Assembly: GCF_902497995.1 (NCBI RefSeq)
Contig: NZ_CABVII010000020.1
Location: 81,651-145,650 of the forward strand
Direction of reading: 5' to 3'
DNA from: Pseudomonas fluorescens
GTDB taxonomy: Bacteria > Pseudomonadota > Gammaproteobacteria > Pseudomonadales > Pseudomonadaceae
DNA length: 64,000 bases
Shown here: in pieces, positions 60,778 through 64,000 of the stretch
Numbering within the stretch: position 1 is the first letter of the stretch
Layout of the letters: each line of letters starts with the position of its first letter
Program-made: the position numbers and the translations under genes
The notes under the pieces: model-generated
Databases searched by the model: none
What the model was told of the DNA's origin: nothing
What the model saw: the letters and a program-made list of their open reading frames with translations, nothing else

Positions 60778-60798
60778 AGGGGGAGGAGCCAAACGAGG

Positions 60799-60816
60799 GG
60801 GTATATTCATATACCC
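60799..60816. promoter_or_regulatory. AT-rich palindrome upstream of cysD
   Basis: GGGTATA (60799-60805) and TATACCC (60810-60816) around TTCA, 104 bases ahead of cysD. A regulatory site of a sulfur regulator such as CysB is a reasonable guess; no direct evidence beyond position and symmetry. Confidence 0.35.
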
Positions 60817-60919
60817 TTTCGATCTAGCCAGCGTCCTGATTAGAAGAGGTCGCTGTGCTAGGATTCCTCGCTCGAACACGGCCCGCTGGCCGTCCATAAG
60901 ATCGTTTTCGTGAGTAGCC

Positions 60920-61837
60920 ATGGTCGACAAACTGACGCATCTGAAACAGCTGGAGGCCGAAAGCATCCACATCATCCGCGAGGTCGCCGCCGAGTTCGAT
61001 AACCCGGTGATGCTGTACTCCGTCGGTAAAGACTCCGCCGTAATGCTGCACCTCGCGCGCAAGGCATTCTTCCCGGGCAAGCTGCCGTTCCCGGTGATGC
61101 ACGTCGACACCCGGTGGAAGTTCAAGGAAATGTACGCGTTCCGCGACCGCATGGTCGAAGAACTCGGCCTGGACCTGCTGGTGCACGTCAACCCCGAGGG
61201 CGTGGCACAGGGCATCAACCCGCTGACCCACGGTAGCGCCAAGCACACCGACATCATGAAAACCGAAGGCCTCAAGCAGGCTCTCGACAAGTACGGTTTC
61301 GACGCCGCGTTCGGCGGTGCCCGTCGCGACGAAGAGAAGTCCCGTGCCAAAGAGCGCGTGTACTCCTTCCGTGACACCAAGCACCGCTGGGACCCGAAAA
61401 ACCAGCGTCCAGAGCTGTGGAACGTCTACAACGGCAACGTCAACAAGGGTGAGTCGATCCGCGTTTTCCCATTGTCGAACTGGACCGAGCTGGACATCTG
61501 GCAGTACATCTACCTCGAAGGCATCCCGATCGTGCCGCTGTATTTCGCCGCCGAGCGCGACGTCATCGAGATGAATGGCACCTGGATCATGATCGACGAC
61601 GAACGCCTGCTCAATCACCTGAGCGACGAAGACAAGGCGCGCATCGTCAAGAAAAAGGTCCGCTTCCGTACCCTGGGCGACTACCCGTTGACCGGTGCGG
61701 TGGAGTCCGAGGCGACCAGCCTGACCGACATCATTCAGGAAATGCTCCTGACGCGAACTTCCGAACGCCAGGGCCGGGTCATCGACCACGATGGCGCAGG
61801 CTCGATGGAAGAAAAGAAACGTCAGGGTTATTTCTAA
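60920..61837 (+). CDS. cysD: Sulfate adenylyltransferase subunit 2 CysD
   Basis: Catalytic subunit of ATP sulfurylase, 305 residues, making APS from sulfate and ATP. It belongs to the ATP pyrophosphatase (adenine nucleotide alpha hydrolase) family with PP-loop YSVGKDSAVMLHLARKAFFP; further marks are HVDTRWKFKEMYAFRDRM, AAFGGARRDEEKSRAKERVY and the C-terminal TEATSLTDIIQEMLLTRTSE-like region. It works with the GTPase CysN, encoded 9 bases downstream. The ribosome site is weak; the ATG at 60920 (MVDKLTHLKQLEAESIHIIR) matches the family start. Confidence 0.97.
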   Translation: MVDKLTHLKQLEAESIHIIREVAAEFDNPVMLYSVGKDSAVMLHLARKAFFPGKLPFPVMHVDTRWKFKEMYAFRDRMVEELGLDLLVHVNPEGVAQGINPLTHGSAKHTDIMKTEGLKQALDKYGFDAAFGGARRDEEKSRAKERVYSFRDTKHRWDPKNQRPELWNVYNGNVNKGESIRVFPLSNWTELDIWQYIYLEGIPIVPLYFAAERDVIEMNGTWIMIDDERLLNHLSDEDKARIVKKKVRFRTLGDYPLTGAVESEATSLTDIIQEMLLTRTSERQGRVIDHDGAGSMEEKKRQGYF

Positions 61838-61846
61838 GGGGTTGTC

Positions 61847-63745
61847 ATGTCGCACGTATCTGATTTGATCAGCGAGGACATCCTCGCCTACCTGGGCCAG
61901 CACGAACGCAAGGAAATGCTGCGCTTTCTGACCTGTGGCAACGTCGACGACGGCAAGAGCACCCTGATCGGGCGCCTGCTGCACGACTCCAAGATGATCT
62001 ACGAAGATCACCTGGAAGCCATCACCCGCGACTCGAAAAAAGTCGGCACCACCGGCGAAGACATCGACCTGGCGTTGCTGGTCGACGGCCTGCAGGCCGA
62101 GCGTGAGCAGGGCATCACCATCGATGTCGCCTACCGCTATTTCTCCACCGCCAAGCGCAAGTTCATCATCGCCGACACCCCCGGCCATGAGCAGTACACC
62201 CGCAACATGGCCACCGGTGCGTCCACCTGTGACCTGGCGATCATCCTGGTCGACGCCCGTTACGGCGTGCAGACCCAGACCCGTCGCCACAGCTTCATCG
62301 CCTCGTTGCTGGGCATCAAGCACATCGTGGTCGCCATCAACAAGATGGACCTCAACGGCTTCGATGAAAGCGTGTTCGAGTCGATCAAGGCCGATTACCT
62401 GAAGTTCGCCGAAGGCATCGCGTTCAAGCCGACCACCATGGCCTTCGTGCCGATGTCGGCGCTCAAAGGCGACAACGTGGTCAACAAGTCCGAGCGCTCG
62501 CCGTGGTACACCGGCCAGTCGCTGATGGAAATTCTCGAGACCGTCGAAATCGCCAGCGACCGTAACTACACCGACCTGCGTTTCCCGGTGCAGTACGTCA
62601 ACCGTCCGAACCTGAACTTCCGTGGTTTCGCCGGCACCCTCGCCAGCGGCATCGTGCACAAGGGCGACGAAGTCGTGGTGCTGCCATCGGGCAAGAGCAG
62701 CCGCGTGAAATCCATCGTCACCTTTGAAGGTGAACTGGAACACGCAGGCCCAGGTCAGGCGGTAACGCTGACCATGGAAGACGAGATCGACATCTCCCGC
62801 GGCGACTTGCTGGTGCATGCCGACAACCAGCCGCAAGTGACCGACGCCTTCGACGCCATGCTGGTGTGGATGGCCGAAGAGCCGATGCTGCCGGGCAAGA
62901 AATACGACATCAAGCGCGCCACGAGTTACGTGCCGGGTTCGATCACCAGCATCGTCAACCGCGTTGACGTGAACACCCTGGAAGAAGGTCCGGCCAGCGC
63001 GTTGCAGCTGAACGAGATCGGTCGGGTCAAGATCAGCCTCGACGCGGCCATCGCGCTGGACGGTTACGCGAGCAACCGCACCACCGGTTCGTTCATCGTC
63101 ATCGACCGTTTGACCAATGGCACCGTCGCTGCCGGCATGATCATCGCGCAGCCGTTGGCGCATGGCACCAGCACGCACCATGGCAAACTGGCCCACGTCG
63201 CCACCGAAGAACGCGCCCAGCGCTTCGGCCAGCAACCGGCCACCGTGTTGTTCAGCGGTTTGTCGGGCGCCGGCAAAAGCACCCTGGCCTACGCGGTTGA
63301 ACGCAGGCTGTTCGACCTCGGCCGTGCGGTGTTTGTACTCGATGGCCAGAACCTGCGTCACGACCTGAACAAAGGTCTGCCACAGGATCGCGCCGGGCGT
63401 ACAGAGAACTGGCGTCGTGCCGCCCACGTGGCGCGTCAATTCAACGAAGCCGGCCTGGTCACCCTGGCAGCCTTCGTGGCGCCAAGTGCCGAAGGTCGTG
63501 AGCAGGCCAGGGAGCTGATCGGCAAGGAGCGTCTGCTGACGGTCTACGTCCAGGCCTCGCCGACGGTCTGTGCCGAGCGCGATCCACAAGGCCTGTACGC
63601 GGCGGCCGGGGATAACATCCCGGGTGATTCCTTCCCGTACGACGTACCACTGGACGCCGACCTCGTGGTCGACACCCAGTCGCTGTCGCTGGAAGAAAGC
63701 GTCAAGCAAGTGCTGGACCTGCTGCGTCAGCGTGGCGCGATCTAA
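61847..63745 (+). CDS. cysN: Bifunctional CysNC: sulfate adenylyltransferase GTPase subunit fused to APS kinase
   Basis: Fusion of 632 residues. The EF-Tu-like GTPase CysN occupies about 1-440 (P-loop GNVDDGKST at 31-39, DTPGHEQYTRNMATGAS, NKMDL guanine motif) with two beta-barrel domains. The APS kinase CysC follows at about 460-632 with its own P-loop GLSGAGKST at 471-479, LDGQNLRHDLNKGL and the RRAAHVARQFNEAGLVTLAA helix. GTP hydrolysis drives APS synthesis by CysD; the C-terminal part phosphorylates APS to PAPS. Such fusions are normal in Pseudomonas. A strong terminator follows 13 bases after the stop. Confidence 0.96.
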   Translation: MSHVSDLISEDILAYLGQHERKEMLRFLTCGNVDDGKSTLIGRLLHDSKMIYEDHLEAITRDSKKVGTTGEDIDLALLVDGLQAEREQGITIDVAYRYFSTAKRKFIIADTPGHEQYTRNMATGASTCDLAIILVDARYGVQTQTRRHSFIASLLGIKHIVVAINKMDLNGFDESVFESIKADYLKFAEGIAFKPTTMAFVPMSALKGDNVVNKSERSPWYTGQSLMEILETVEIASDRNYTDLRFPVQYVNRPNLNFRGFAGTLASGIVHKGDEVVVLPSGKSSRVKSIVTFEGELEHAGPGQAVTLTMEDEIDISRGDLLVHADNQPQVTDAFDAMLVWMAEEPMLPGKKYDIKRATSYVPGSITSIVNRVDVNTLEEGPASALQLNEIGRVKISLDAAIALDGYASNRTTGSFIVIDRLTNGTVAAGMIIAQPLAHGTSTHHGKLAHVATEERAQRFGQQPATVLFSGLSGAGKSTLAYAVERRLFDLGRAVFVLDGQNLRHDLNKGLPQDRAGRTENWRRAAHVARQFNEAGLVTLAAFVAPSAEGREQARELIGKERLLTVYVQASPTVCAERDPQGLYAAAGDNIPGDSFPYDVPLDADLVVDTQSLSLEESVKQVLDLLRQRGAI

Positions 63746-63758
63746 GCGTTAGCCGCTT

Positions 63759-63797
63759 AAAAAACCCGCCGATGAGTGATCATCGGCGGGTTTTTTT
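63759..63797. terminator. Intrinsic terminator after cysNC
   Basis: CCCGCCGATGA (63765-63775) and TCATCGGCGGG (63780-63790) with loop GTGA; six A before and seven T after. Works for cysDNC and could also act leftward. Confidence 0.92.
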
Positions 63798-63886
63798 ATA
63801 TCCGTGATATCGCTTTCGCTGCGGTGCGGCGATCCGACAAGCCAGCTCGTCGCACCATTATCGTACGACGCGGACCCTGTAATTGG

Positions 63887-63963
63887 ATGGACTCGCCCAC
63901 GCCGAGGCGTCAATGCGCCACGGTGGCAGTCTAAACAGCCAACGACAGCGAGGGCGAGTCCAT
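63887..63963. repeat. 12-base perfect inverted repeat flanking a 53-base leader
   Basis: ATGGACTCGCCC (63887-63898) and GGGCGAGTCCAT (63952-63963). The right arm runs into the ATG of the partial frame at the window edge. It resembles a subterminal repeat of an insertion element or an operator; the window ends too soon to decide. Confidence 0.55.
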
Positions 63964-64000
63964 GAAAAAGCATACTTCGATTGATCAATCATTGTCTTCT
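63962..64000 (+). CDS. Start of an unidentified gene, cut by the window edge
   Basis: Thirteen codons are visible, reading MKKHTSIDQSLSS. AGCGAGGGCGAG stands 3-14 bases before the ATG and could serve as ribosome site. Codons such as TCA, TTG, TCT, GAT and CAA are AT-richer than those of neighbouring genes, suggesting acquired DNA. I do not recognise the product. A transposase is one possibility given the inverted repeat around the start. Confidence 0.4.
   Translation, partial: MKKHTSIDQSLSS

Noticed and set aside
60824..63709. 961-codon open frame on the minus strand opposite cysD and cysNC
   Set aside because: Antisense shadow of well-identified genes, with His/Asp/Val-rich nonsense composition.
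63749..63988. 79-codon minus-strand frame at the right edge
   Set aside because: It crosses the cysNC terminator and the inverted repeat, and shows no recognisable motif.

Overview
The window reads as chromosomal DNA of a fluorescent-type Pseudomonas. Base composition is GC-rich with strong third-position bias. Gene order from the dipeptide transporter through roxSR, gatCAB, mreBCD, rng, tldD/pmbA, fumC, rpoN, lpt, mla, murA, hisGDC, algW and cysDNC follows the PA4506-PA4442 stretch of P. aeruginosa as I remember it. At least eleven inverted pairs of the REP sequences typical of P. fluorescens-group genomes sit between genes. This assignment rests on recalled synteny and motifs, not on a database search.

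Layout. 1-8966 (minus): a di/oligopeptide uptake locus with three paralogous periplasmic binding proteins, an OprD-family porin and dppBCD, the last cut by the window edge. 9333-12213: a SIMPL-domain protein and the RoxS/RoxR redox two-component pair. 12311-24049 is the most variable part: an SbmA/YddA-like ABC exporter; a galactarate/glucarate catabolic cluster (FadR-type regulator, kdgD, 2-oxoglutarate semialdehyde dehydrogenase, MFS permease, garD); an AEC transporter; a carboxymuconolactone decarboxylase-family protein; a CaCA antiporter; and a short RlpA-like lipoprotein.

24199-40898: gatCAB (minus) divergent from mreBCD-maf-rng-yhdP-nitrilase-tldD, then yjgA and pmbA. These serve tRNA amidation, cell shape, RNA turnover, envelope lipid transport and peptide/modifier proteolysis. 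41146-43143: iron-responsive fagA-fumC followed by a C-terminal scrap of a ZIP metal transporter. The sodA gene expected between them is absent. 43252-50276 (minus): the PTS-Ntr/rpoN block (npr, rapZ, ptsN, hpf, rpoN) and the LPS assembly block (lptB, lptA/lptH, lptC, kdsC, kdsD). 50555-58519 (plus): mlaFEDCB, ibaG, murA, hisG, hisD, hisC. 58647-63745: algW (minus), a Nif3-like protein, cysD and cysNC. A strong terminator follows, and then DNA of different character carrying a 12-bp inverted repeat and the first codons of an unidentified gene.

The window is mostly core genome and I do not see a wholly new system. The signals most worth following are: a shared operator-like palindrome in front of both the FadR-type regulator and kdgD; U-tract-less hairpins after all three peptide-binding-protein genes and the porin; an apparent ATT start codon for mreC; the eroded sodA/ZIP locus after fumC; a 14-bp palindrome over the likely promoter of the SbmA-like gene; orphan plus-strand terminators at 9128-9270 that could end a small RNA; and the foreign-looking right edge.
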